Translations under genes and position numbers: made by a program | Shown: one piece after another, positions 1 to 6,510 of the stretch | How positions within the stretch are numbered: the first letter of the stretch is position 1 | How the letters are laid out: the number at the start of each line of letters is the position of its first letter | NCBI GenBank assembly: GCA_964522515.1 | Contig: CAZFWC010000027.1 | Span: 1-8,451 of the forward strand | DNA: 8,451 nucleotides | Source: CAYNCE01 sp964522515 | GTDB lineage: Bacteria; Patescibacteriota; Patescibacteriia; UBA2196 | Direction of reading: 5' to 3' | The notes under the pieces: model-generated | Told to the model about the DNA's origin: nothing | What the model saw: the letters and a program-made list of their open reading frames with translations, nothing else | The model's database searches: none

Positions 1-25
1 TTTCATGTCTGTATTTTAACAGAAA

Positions 26-187
26 ATGGTTGGATTTAAAATGCGTTCACTATATGAATGTAAAAGATGTCGGCGGAAAAAAGAAGTAACAGAATTTAAT
101 TATGGAGTTTGTCAAAAGTGTGGTCGTGCTATTCGAATAAGATCACAACATGCTAAGAAACAATTTTTCTTTTCTGAAAAAATTTAA
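26..187 (+). CDS. Small zinc-ribbon-like hypothetical protein (53 aa)
   Basis: I do not recognise this protein. The frame opens with ATG at 26, eight codons' worth of sequence or less after an in-frame TAA at 17-19, and closes with TAA at 185-187. The 53-residue product is basic and has two CxxC pairs (C12/C15 and C29/C32) separated by 13 residues, the spacing of a small zinc ribbon. A second in-frame ATG at 41 (M6) would give a 48-residue protein that keeps both pairs. No Shine-Dalgarno is visible before either start, which matches most genes here. A strong intrinsic terminator follows within 20 bases, which supports a real transcript ending here. The basic C-terminal half (many K/R) suggests nucleic-acid or ribosome contact, but that is a guess. 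It is not a clear L32, L33 or L40e ribosomal protein. Confidence 0.6.
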   Translation: MVGFKMRSLYECKRCRRKKEVTEFNYGVCQKCGRAIRIRSQHAKKQFFFSEKI

Positions 188-202
188 TGTTTTGGATTTT
201 AT

Positions 203-240
203 CCTCGTTCAAATTATTTTGGGCGAGGGTTTTTTATTTT
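203..240 (+). terminator. Intrinsic terminator after the CxxC protein
   Basis: The arms at 203-213 and 218-228 pair over 11 bp, with two G-U wobbles, around a TTAT tetraloop. The T-rich run TTTTTTATTTT follows from 230. It ends the transcript of the upstream small gene and insulates the sequence downstream. Confidence 0.85.
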
Positions 241-250
241 TCCAATTTTG

Positions 251-259
251 TGCTAAAAT
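251..259 (+). promoter_or_regulatory. Possible extended -10 promoter of the RhuM-like remnant
   Basis: TGCTAAAAT is an extended -10 (TGn plus TAAAAT at 254-259), six bases before the ATG at 266. Transcription from it would be leaderless or nearly so. The position 17 nt upstream (231-236) is only T-rich and is not a good -35. Confidence 0.35.
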
Positions 260-265
260 AAAATT

Positions 266-391
266 ATGAACACAACAACTCCTACAACAATAAATCCAAA
301 ATCAGATGATAAAAAAATAACAATCAGAAACAGCACTGCGGAATTTTTATTTTTTATTGTTGAACTTGGGGTACAAGAAATTGACTTTTAA
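266..391 (+). pseudogene. N-terminal remnant resembling RhuM-family protein
   Basis: A 41-codon frame runs from ATG 266 to TAA 389-391. Residues 18-30 (ITIRNSTAEFLFF) resemble, from memory, the conserved N-terminus of virulence RhuM-family proteins, where ITIRNSTAEFL is followed by an IEVRxxDxTVWLTQ segment and then several hundred residues. Here the likeness fades after about residue 30 and the frame stops before the VWLTQ-like part. I read it as a decayed or truncated copy. RhuM-like genes are mobile accessory genes, often near restriction or toxin loci, so the remnant may mark a past insertion. The metG -35 element lies on its last codons, so this DNA now works as promoter. It could instead be an unrelated short peptide; no homology search was possible. 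Confidence 0.45.
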
Positions 392-409
392 TTAAAAATA
401 AGCTAATAT
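381..409 (+). promoter_or_regulatory. metG promoter
   Basis: TTGACT (381-386), a 17-nt spacer, and TAATAT (404-409) form a near-consensus housekeeping sigma promoter. The start point would fall near 416, leaving a leader of about 17 nt and no Shine-Dalgarno before the ATG at 434. The -35 overlaps the last codons and stop of the RhuM-like remnant. Confidence 0.65.
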
Positions 410-433
410 TTAGGTAAATTTAATATAAATAAA

Positions 434-2137
434 ATGAAAAAGAATAATAAAAATATAATTTTAGTTTGTGCAGCTTGGCCATATGCTAATGGTTCTTTGC
501 ATTTAGGTCACGCGGCTGCTTTACTTGGTGCAGACATTGTTGCTAGGTATCACCGTCAAAAAGGAGATGATGTTCTTTTCGTTTCTGGAAGTGATTGTCA
601 TGGAACAGCGATTGCCATTGAGGCGATGAAACAAAAAAAAGAACCAAAAGAAATTTCCGATTATTATCATAATGAATTTAAGGAATCTTTAATTAAAGGT
701 CTTAAATTTACTTATGATTTATATGGAAAAACTTCTGATGAATTTCATAAAAAAGAAGTACAAAAAATTTTTTTAGATCTGTATAAAAAAGGATATTTAT
801 ATGAAAAAAGTGAAGAACTACCTTTTTGTATTTCTTGTAATAAATTTTTACCAGATAGATATATAGAAGGAGAATGTCCGGAGTGTGGTTTTGATTCTGC
901 TAGAGGGGATCAGTGTGATAATTGTGGTAAATTAATGGATACCAAACTTTTAAAAAACGCAAAGTGTAAGATTTGTAATAATACAGCAGAGTGGAGAGAA
1001 TCAAAACATTTTTTTCTAAAACTTACATCTTTGCGAGATGAATTAGTTAAATATGTTAAAAATAATTCTAAAACATGGCGTGCAAATGCAATTAATTTTA
1101 CTTTAAATTATTTAGAAGAAGGATTGCATGACAGGGCCATAACCAGAGATACTGATTGGGGTGTTGAAATTCCATTACCAGGATATGAAGACAAAAAAAT
1201 TTATGTTTGGTTTGAAGCAGTTTGTGGTTATTTAACAGCCAGTAAAAAATGGGCAGAAGAATCTGGAGACAAGGATGCTTGGAAGAAATTTTGGGGTAAT
1301 AATGTTTGGAGTTATTATGTTCATGGTAAGGACAATATTCCTTTTCATACTATTATTTGGCAGGCTATCCTTTTAGGGCATGGTGGCTTGCATTTACCTG
1401 ATCAGATAGTTTCTTCGGAATATCTTACTTTAGAAAAAAAACAATTTTCTAAAAGTCGTAATTGGGCAGTTTGGTTACCAGATTTTTTGGATAGATATGA
1501 ATCAGACACATTAAGATATTATTTAGTAATTAATGGCCCAGAAAATTCAGACTCCTCTTTTTCATGGAAAGAATTTCAAGTTCGCAATAATTCGGAATTA
1601 ATTGGAGCGTTTGGCAACTTTATTCATAGATCTTTCTCTTTTATTGAAAAGAATTTTAATGGAAAAGTTTTTGACAAGAATATCAATTTTAAAAAAGATA
1701 TTTTGTTTAAAAAAATACAAGAATCTTATAAAATTATCGGAACTTTAATAGAAAAAGGCAAATATCGCCAAGCGTTAAAAACATTAATGGATTTAGTGGA
1801 TTTAGCCAATCAAGATATTAATAAATTGGCTCCATGGAAGAAAGTTAAAGAAGGATTAAAAGATGAAGCTGAAAAAGACTTGTATAAATATTTACATGTA
1901 ATAAATAATTTACGGGTTTTGTGTAACCCATTTATTCCAGACACTAGTAAAAAAATAGCTGAAATTTTAGGAGAAAAAGATATAAGCTGGTCATTTAAAG
2001 AAGAAATATCCAATATTAATATTAAGAATGCAAAGCCTTTATTTAGAAGGATAGAAGACGAGGAAATAGAAGAAGAATTAATTAACGCTGAAAATTTCGC
2101 AAGAGAAAATAAAATTGGTTGTTTGTGGGAAGATTGA
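434..2137 (+). CDS. metG: Methionine--tRNA ligase (MetRS), two-zinc form
   Basis: This class I aminoacyl-tRNA synthetase charges tRNA-Met and initiator tRNA with methionine in the cytoplasm, using ATP. The Rossmann start carries PYANG and the HLGH signature (residues 23-26). The KMSKS loop appears as FSKSR (338-342). The inserted connective domain has four CxxC pairs (C132/C135, C148/C151, C161/C164, C178/C181), enough for two zinc ions. The E. coli enzyme, by contrast, uses four cysteines and one zinc. Other typical segments are KDNIPFHTIIW and WFEAVCGY. The helical anticodon-binding domain fills roughly residues 370-540. At 567 residues it lacks the C-terminal EMAP/Trbp111-like tRNA-binding domain of longer bacterial MetRSs. 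The ATG at 434 places HLGH at the usual distance from the N-terminus. It has its own promoter, and the next gene's promoter lies at its 3' end. Confidence 0.97.
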   Translation: MKKNNKNIILVCAAWPYANGSLHLGHAAALLGADIVARYHRQKGDDVLFVSGSDCHGTAIAIEAMKQKKEPKEISDYYHNEFKESLIKGLKFTYDLYGKTSDEFHKKEVQKIFLDLYKKGYLYEKSEELPFCISCNKFLPDRYIEGECPECGFDSARGDQCDNCGKLMDTKLLKNAKCKICNNTAEWRESKHFFLKLTSLRDELVKYVKNNSKTWRANAINFTLNYLEEGLHDRAITRDTDWGVEIPLPGYEDKKIYVWFEAVCGYLTASKKWAEESGDKDAWKKFWGNNVWSYYVHGKDNIPFHTIIWQAILLGHGGLHLPDQIVSSEYLTLEKKQFSKSRNWAVWLPDFLDRYESDTLRYYLVINGPENSDSSFSWKEFQVRNNSELIGAFGNFIHRSFSFIEKNFNGKVFDKNINFKKDILFKKIQESYKIIGTLIEKGKYRQALKTLMDLVDLANQDINKLAPWKKVKEGLKDEAEKDLYKYLHVINNLRVLCNPFIPDTSKKIAEILGEKDISWSFKEEISNINIKNAKPLFRRIEDEEIEEELINAENFARENKIGCLWED

Positions 2138-2151
2138 AATTATGCTACAAT
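2123..2151 (+). promoter_or_regulatory. Promoter of the 2195 gene, inside the metG 3' end
   Basis: TTGTGG (2123-2128), a 17-nt spacer, and TACAAT (2146-2151), with the extended TG at 2143-2144. The -35 lies in the last metG codons. A start near 2158 gives a leader of about 37 nt before the ATG at 2195. Because the start point lies past the TTG at 2156, it argues against that TTG as the start codon. Confidence 0.55.
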
Positions 2152-2194
2152 AAAGTTGTGGAAAAACAAAAAAATTAAAACAAATACAAGAAAA

Positions 2195-3091
2195 ATGAAC
2201 GAAAAAAAATTAGCACAACTTATTCAATTTATTGAAACAGCAGATGTATCTTTACAACAAGCAAGAGAAATTTTAAAAGAACTAGGTGGTGAAAAAGCTG
2301 GTGACATTTTAGCAAAAAATAAAGCTAGAAATTTAGTTTCTTTAAACAATGAAAATAATCAAATTATTGAAGGTGTTTTTAATGGACAAAATATGATTGG
2401 ACCAGATGGAAAAGAATTTAGCGTGCCAGCAAATTATTCTTCAAAATCAAAACTTGTTGAAGGTGATATTTTAAAATTAACAATTCAAAACAACGGCGGT
2501 TTTGTCTACAAACAAATTAAACCAGTTGAAAGAAATCGTGTAAAAGGAAAATTAATAATTGATGAAGTAACTGGAAAATATTCTGTTCTTGCAGAAGATC
2601 AAAAAAAATATAATGTTTTAACCGCGTCAGTTACATATTTTAAAGCTCAGCCAAATGATGATTTAATAATTATTATTCCAAAAAATAAAATTTGTCAGTG
2701 GGCGGCAATTGAAAATGTAATTCAAAAAAATGATTTTAAAGAAAATACAGAAACTTTAGAGCCAGTTGTTCAAGAAAAAAATTTTAAAGACGAGCCTGTC
2801 CGCCGAAGCCCTACCTTGCCGGCAGGTGAGCTTGACAAAGGCGGGGAAAATAAAATTTCAGATTTGGCAGACAAATTTGATTTAGAAAAATCAATTCAAG
2901 GTGAGGTTGAGGAAGTTAAAAATAAAAATAAGGAAAATTCAGAATTAAAAAAATCAGAACCTTACCAAGGTTTTAGCAGTTACGCAGAACACGATTCAAT
3001 TTTGCCAGAAGTTGATGAATTAAAAATTAATAATTCAGAGTTAGAAGAAGAGAAAGAAAAACATTTAGAAAAAGATTTAAGTGATTTGTAA
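2195..3091 (+). CDS. Uncharacterised protein with beta-rich core and acidic tail
   Basis: I cannot assign a function. From ATG 2195 the product is 298 residues. A TTG at 2156 would add 13 lysine/asparagine-rich residues and lies at or before the predicted start point, so I prefer the ATG. Residues 1-35 look helical and amphipathic. Residues about 45-165 look beta-rich, with two similar-looking halves: GPDGKEFSVPANY...EGDILKLTI...GGFVYKQI, then GKYSVLAED...YNVLTASVTYF and a PKNKICQWAAIENVI end. From memory this layout matches a hypothetical protein common in CPR genomes. Residues about 170-298 are acidic, lysine- and glutamate-rich and probably disordered. In them, residues about 200-218 are encoded by a GC-rich palindrome unlike the rest. 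There is no signal peptide or membrane segment, so it is cytoplasmic. It has its own promoter and lies between metG and parAB. Confidence 0.8.
   Translation: MNEKKLAQLIQFIETADVSLQQAREILKELGGEKAGDILAKNKARNLVSLNNENNQIIEGVFNGQNMIGPDGKEFSVPANYSSKSKLVEGDILKLTIQNNGGFVYKQIKPVERNRVKGKLIIDEVTGKYSVLAEDQKKYNVLTASVTYFKAQPNDDLIIIIPKNKICQWAAIENVIQKNDFKENTETLEPVVQEKNFKDEPVRRSPTLPAGELDKGGENKISDLADKFDLEKSIQGEVEEVKNKNKENSELKKSEPYQGFSSYAEHDSILPEVDELKINNSELEEEKEKHLEKDLSDL
2800..2844. repeat. GC-rich nested palindrome inside a coding region
   Basis: An outer stem CCGCC/GGCGG (2800-2804, 2840-2844) encloses AAGC/GCTT (2806-2809, 2830-2833). The inner near-palindrome ACCTTGCCGGCAGGT (2813-2827) is perfect except for one bulged T. 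The element stands out as GC-rich in a very AT-rich gene. It is 45 nt long (15 codons), so the frame stays open. It looks like a dispersed palindromic repeat that landed in the disordered tail. Confidence 0.6.
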
Positions 3092-3109
3092 AAAATATCA
3101 ACGTTAACA

Positions 3110-3138
3110 CCTAGGCATAAATGTCTAGGCTAATTTTT
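3110..3138 (+). terminator. Terminator hairpin 1 after the unknown gene
   Basis: The arms at 3110-3117 and 3122-3129 (CCTAGGCA and TGTCTAGG) pair over 8 bp with one G-U, around a TAAA loop. A run of five T follows at 3134-3138. It is the first of four consecutive hairpins in this gap. Confidence 0.55.
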
Positions 3139-3140
3139 CA

Positions 3141-3158
3141 AGCCTCCTAAAGGAGGCT
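3141..3158. repeat. Hairpin 2 (perfect 7-bp stem, TAAA loop)
   Basis: AGCCTCC (3141-3147) and GGAGGCT (3152-3158) pair perfectly around TAAA. The tract after it (ATTTCAT) is weak, so on its own it is not a convincing terminator. It has the same 18-nt size and the same AGC...GCT ends as hairpin 3. Confidence 0.7.
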
Positions 3159-3169
3159 ATTTCATAATC

Positions 3170-3199
3170 AGCTCCCTTTAGGGGGCTTGTTTTGATTTT
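3170..3199 (+). terminator. Hairpin 3 with T-rich tail
   Basis: AGCTCCC (3170-3176) pairs with GGGGGCT (3181-3187), with one G-U pair, around TTTA. The T-rich TGTTTTGATTTT follows. Compared with hairpin 2, one stem position changes from T-A to C-G on both sides, a compensatory change. The two therefore look like related elements. Confidence 0.6.
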
Positions 3200-3201
3200 A
3201 G

Positions 3202-3228
3202 CCCAGTCCTTTAGGGCTGGGATTTTTT
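3202..3228 (+). terminator. Strong intrinsic terminator (hairpin 4)
   Basis: CCCAGTCC (3202-3209) pairs with GGGCTGGG (3214-3221), with one G-U, around TTTA, followed directly by A and six T (3223-3228). It is the best terminator of the cluster. Its T run abuts the parA -35, so it isolates parA from upstream transcription. Confidence 0.8.
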
Positions 3229-3255
3229 GTTTAAATTATTTTTTTTTGCTATAAT
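3227..3255 (+). promoter_or_regulatory. parA-parB promoter
   Basis: TTGTTT (3227-3232), a 17-nt spacer, and a perfect TATAAT (3250-3255), with the extended TG at 3247-3248. The predicted start is near 3262, giving a leader of about 54 nt that contains the hairpin at 3277-3302. Confidence 0.7.
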
Positions 3256-3276
3256 TAAAATGAAAAAATATAAAAT

Positions 3277-3302
3277 CTTTTTCCCGAGCACTCGGGAAAA
3301 GG
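3277..3302 (+). promoter_or_regulatory. Leader hairpin of parA mRNA
   Basis: An 11-bp stem (3277-3287 with 3292-3302, one T-G pair) has a core of CCCGA/TCGGG and a GCAC tetraloop. It ends 13 nt before the parA ATG and starts about 15 nt after the predicted transcription start. It lacks a T run on the plus strand, so it is not a normal terminator. It may control translation or stability of the parAB message, or be a dispersed palindrome. Confidence 0.55.
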
Positions 3303-3315
3303 ACAAGATTAAAAA

Positions 3316-4077
3316 ATGTCTAGAATAATTTCAGTTGTAAATCAAAAAGGCGGAGTTGGAAAAACTACAACCTCGATTAACCTTGCAACTTATTTAGCTG
3401 AGCTAGGTAATTTAGTTTTGTTAATTGATTTAGATCCGCAAGCAAACGCAACTTCTGGAATTGGAATTGATCATCAAAATATTAATTCTGGACTTTACGA
3501 AGTTTTAATGGGACCGCATTCAATGCGAGAAGCAACAATTCCTTTAAACCCGCAAGGTTTGCGAGTTGTGCCAGCAAATCAAAATTTAGCTGGAGCAAAT
3601 ATTGAATTAGTAAATCAAATTGATAGGGAACAAAGATTATTAAATGAGCTTGCAGATATTAAACACGAATATGATTATATTATTATTGACTCACCACCAT
3701 CTTTGGGATTATTAACAATAAATGGATTAGTTGCGTCTGATGAAATTTTAATTCCAGTTCAATGCGAATATTTTGCTCTTGAAGGTTTGGGACAATTATT
3801 AAATACAATTAATTTAGTTAAACAATATATTAAACCCAATTTAAATATTTTAGGCGCAATAATGACAATGTATGATGAGAGAAATAAATTAGCTAAAGAA
3901 GTTTTTGACGAGCTTTATCGTTATTTTCCAAATAAAATTTTTCGCACTGTGATTCCACGCAATTCTAAATTAGCTGAAGCTCCGTCTTTTGGCAAGTCAA
4001 TTTTGCACTACGATCCAAATGGTAGAGGAGCTAGGGCTTATAAAAAATTGGCAAGAGAACTTATAGAAAATAATTAA
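3316..4077 (+). CDS. parA: Chromosome-partitioning ATPase ParA (Soj type)
   Basis: ParA is a deviant-Walker ATPase that binds DNA without sequence preference as an ATP dimer and moves ParB-parS complexes during segregation. The 253-residue product has the deviant Walker A KGGVGKTT (residues 11-18, signature lysine K11), the A' motif DLDPQAN (from residue 38, D40) and the Walker B IIIDSPPSLG with D125. It has no N-terminal helix-turn-helix extension, so it is the short chromosomal Soj kind and not the autoregulating plasmid kind. There is no Shine-Dalgarno before the ATG, and the leader has a hairpin. parB begins 25 nt after its stop, so the two are surely co-transcribed. The name soj would serve equally. 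Confidence 0.96.
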   Translation: MSRIISVVNQKGGVGKTTTSINLATYLAELGNLVLLIDLDPQANATSGIGIDHQNINSGLYEVLMGPHSMREATIPLNPQGLRVVPANQNLAGANIELVNQIDREQRLLNELADIKHEYDYIIIDSPPSLGLLTINGLVASDEILIPVQCEYFALEGLGQLLNTINLVKQYIKPNLNILGAIMTMYDERNKLAKEVFDELYRYFPNKIFRTVIPRNSKLAEAPSFGKSILHYDPNGRGARAYKKLARELIENN

Positions 4078-4102
4078 GAAATTTTAGCAAATTATTAAAA
4101 AT

Positions 4103-5035
4103 ATGTCAAGCCAACTAAACAATCAAAATTTTCAAGGTTATGAAAGTAAAAAAACATTAGGTCGTGGTCTTTCATCTTTAATTAGCGGGCAAACGCAAAA
4201 TCGTCCATTAGGAAAACCAACTGAAGCGCCGTATTTTCCTAAAACAAAACAAGGCGTAAGCAACCAAATTTTGCAAATTTCAGTTGATAAAATTAAAGCA
4301 AATCCTCATCAACCAAGACAAAATTTCGCGGAAATTCCTTTGCAAAATTTAGTTTTGTCAATTAAACAATATGGAGTTTTCCAACCAATAATTGTAACTC
4401 AAACAATGGCTGGAAATTATGAATTAATTGCTGGCGAAAGAAGATTGCGCGCTGCAAAATTAGCAGGTCTTGAAGAAATTCCAGCGATTATTCGCGCAGC
4501 AAAAGATTTAGAAAAATTAGAATTATCTTTGATTGAAAATATTCAACGACAAGATTTAAACCCAATTGAAAAAGCAAATGCTTATAAAAAATTAATTGAT
4601 AATTTTGATTTAACGCACGAAGACGCTGCAAAAAGATTAGGAACTTCGCGGGCGCAATTTAGTAATATTATTCGCTTGCTTGGGTTGCCAGAAGATATTC
4701 AAAAAGGATTGGCAAGTGGAAAAATTTCTCTTGGTCAAGCAAAAGTAATTTTAGAAATTAAAGATCAAAACAAACAAGAACAAATTTACAAACGCGCAAC
4801 ACAAACTCAACAAACTGTTGAAGACACAAAAAGACAAGTTCAAAAAGTTAAAGTAAGACCTCACATCCGTCAAATAAAAAAAGACCCGCAAATTAAAGAG
4901 TGGGAAAATCAATTACAGGAAAAATTAAATACTAAAGTAAATATTAAAAAAAGAGGCGAGTGGGGAGGAATTATTCAAATTGAATTTTATTCTGAAGAAG
5001 AGTTGGGATCTTTGGTTAAAAATATCACCGATTAA
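4103..5035 (+). CDS. parB: Chromosome-partitioning protein ParB (Spo0J type)
   Basis: ParB is a CTP-dependent DNA clamp that loads at parS and spreads along nearby DNA. The 310-residue product has the N-terminal KKTLGRGLSSLI stretch, the part that contacts ParA and stimulates its ATPase. The ParB/Srx core has HQPRQNF, the CTP-binding GERRLR (111-116) and ENIQRQ (145-150). The central helix-turn-helix (THEDAAKRLGTSRAQFSNIIRLLGL) follows, and a lysine-rich C-terminal dimerisation region ends the protein. It lies 25 nt after parA, without its own visible promoter. Its last 11 bp overlap the 3' end of the opposite-strand RelA/SpoT gene. I found no sequence near the well-known TGTTTCACGTGAAACA parS site in the window. 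Confidence 0.96.
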   Translation: MSSQLNNQNFQGYESKKTLGRGLSSLISGQTQNRPLGKPTEAPYFPKTKQGVSNQILQISVDKIKANPHQPRQNFAEIPLQNLVLSIKQYGVFQPIIVTQTMAGNYELIAGERRLRAAKLAGLEEIPAIIRAAKDLEKLELSLIENIQRQDLNPIEKANAYKKLIDNFDLTHEDAAKRLGTSRAQFSNIIRLLGLPEDIQKGLASGKISLGQAKVILEIKDQNKQEQIYKRATQTQQTVEDTKRQVQKVKVRPHIRQIKKDPQIKEWENQLQEKLNTKVNIKKRGEWGGIIQIEFYSEEELGSLVKNITD

Positions 5036-6500
5036 AAAATTTAAATATACTTAATTTTTTTTCTTTTTTAAAATAAAGTTTTATTTTATTTTTTGCTAAA
5101 TGTGTTTTTACTAACTGCAACCAATTTTCTGCTGGTCCTTTTCTATTTTTATCAATTAAAATTTCAACTAAATCACCGCTTTTTAAAACAGTTTGCAAAT
5201 TAGCCATTTTTTGATTTATTTTTGCTCCAACACATTTGTGTCCCAAATCAGTGTGAATATAATAAGCAAAATCAATTGGCACTGCATTTTCAGGCAAATC
5301 AATCACATCGCCTTTTGGAGTAAAAACAAAAATTCTATTTTTAAAAAAGTCAAGTTTTAAAGTATTTAAATATCTTTTTGTTGTTTGCGCTTTTTTCTGT
5401 TCATCTAATAATTCTTTTATCCATTTTAATTTTTTTCCTTCAATTCCAAATTTTTCTTTATTTTTATCTTGTTTATTTTTATAATCCCAATGAGCTGCAA
5501 TTCCAAATTCAGCTTCTTCGTGCATTTTTTTAGTTCTAATTTGAATTTCAGTAATTCTACCTTCTAAAGCAAATACAGCTGTATGCAAAGATTGATAACC
5601 GTTTGGTTTTGGTTGAGAAATAAAATCTTTAATTCTGCCTTTTAAAGGTTTCCAAAGTTGATGAATATATCCTAAAACACGATAACAATCATCAATATTT
5701 TTTACAATAATTCTTAAAGCAACAAGGTCAAAAATATTATCAATATTCATTTCTTTGCGTAAAAGTTTTTTATAAAGTGAATAATAATGTTTTGGACGAC
5801 CATTAATTTTTATAATTTCAATCTTTTTTTCTCTTAATTCTTTTTCAACTACTTTAATTATTTTTTTAATATATCTTTTTTGCTCTTCAAATCTCTTTTT
5901 TGAAATTTTTAAAACCCATTTGTGTTCTTCTGGATAAATATAAGGAAAAGCCAAATCTTCAATCACACTTTTAAATTCATCCATTCCTAAACGATTCGCG
6001 ATTGGCGCGTAAATTTCTAAACTTTCTCTTGCGATTCTTTGTTGTTTAACTAAAGGTAAAGAATATAATGTTTTTAAATTATGAATTCTGTCAGCAAATT
6101 TTATAAAAATAACTCTAATGTCTTCTGCCATTGCCACAAACATTTTGCGCAAATTTTCTGAATATTTTTCTAAACCGCGATATTTGATTGTTCCTAATTT
6201 TGTAATTCCTTCAACAAGATGTGTGGTTTCTTTTCCAAAATTTTTTTCAACATCTTTTAAAGTTTTGTCAGTGTCTTCAGGAACATCGTGTAAAATTCCA
6301 GCAATAATTGTTTCTAAATCAATATTCATTTCAGCTAATTTGTAAGCTGTTTCTAAAGGATGTTGTAAATAATCTTCGCCACTCATTCTTTTTTGATTTT
6401 TGTGAGCGTCTTTTGCAAATTCGTAAGCCAACTTAACTAAATCCACATCAGCTTGTGGATTATTTTTTTTAATTACTTCAATAATTCTTTCAATTGTCAT
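5025..6500 (-). CDS. RelA/SpoT-family (p)ppGpp synthetase/hydrolase, short C-terminus
   Basis: It makes and degrades the alarmone (p)ppGpp, from GTP or GDP plus ATP. I chose the ATG at 6500 (491 aa). A GTG at 6515 would add five residues but lies inside an upstream repeat. The HD hydrolase domain keeps R38, H47, H71-D72, E75-D76, D137 and N141, so it should hydrolyse. The synthetase domain has GRPKHYYSLYKK (from G234), FDLVALRI with D258, KPNGYQSLHT (298-307) and EIQIRT (318-323), so both activities look intact. A TGS domain starts near residue 389. The protein ends about 40 residues after it and lacks the zinc-finger/CC and ACT domains of the usual 700-750 residue Rel/SpoT. No late frameshift is visible, because parB occupies the following DNA. 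It converges on parB with an 11-bp overlap and is divergent from the membrane-protein gene. Confidence 0.95.
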   Translation of the reverse strand: MTIERIIEVIKKNNPQADVDLVKLAYEFAKDAHKNQKRMSGEDYLQHPLETAYKLAEMNIDLETIIAGILHDVPEDTDKTLKDVEKNFGKETTHLVEGITKLGTIKYRGLEKYSENLRKMFVAMAEDIRVIFIKFADRIHNLKTLYSLPLVKQQRIARESLEIYAPIANRLGMDEFKSVIEDLAFPYIYPEEHKWVLKISKKRFEEQKRYIKKIIKVVEKELREKKIEIIKINGRPKHYYSLYKKLLRKEMNIDNIFDLVALRIIVKNIDDCYRVLGYIHQLWKPLKGRIKDFISQPKPNGYQSLHTAVFALEGRITEIQIRTKKMHEEAEFGIAAHWDYKNKQDKNKEKFGIEGKKLKWIKELLDEQKKAQTTKRYLNTLKLDFFKNRIFVFTPKGDVIDLPENAVPIDFAYYIHTDLGHKCVGAKINQKMANLQTVLKSGDLVEILIDKNRKGPAENWLQLVKTHLAKNKIKLYFKKEKKLSIFKFFNR

Positions 6501-6510
6501 ATTTTTTATT

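Noticed and set aside
1810..2013. 67-codon frame on the minus strand inside metG
   Set aside because: It lies wholly within a clearly conserved metG coding region, has no promoter or recognisable motif, and reads as a shadow frame.
2156..2194. TTG start at 2156 for the unknown 298-aa protein
   Set aside because: It sits at or before the predicted transcription start, adds only lysine/asparagine-rich residues, and an ATG follows at 2195.
3092..3315. CRISPR array or tRNA in the hairpin-rich gap
   Set aside because: The hairpins differ in sequence and are not spaced as repeats with unique spacers, and no cloverleaf or anticodon arm can be drawn.
3260..3328. 22-codon upstream frame overlapping the parA start, a possible leader peptide
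   Set aside because: Its ATG lies at or before the predicted transcription start, and the peptide has no attenuator-like codon run. I could not support it as a gene.
3316..5035. parS site near parAB
   Set aside because: I found no sequence close to the common TGTTTCACGTGAAACA palindrome in the window; it may lie outside or differ in this lineage.
6118..6345. 75-codon plus-strand frame inside the RelA/SpoT gene
   Set aside because: It is antisense to the conserved HD hydrolase domain and explained by that gene.
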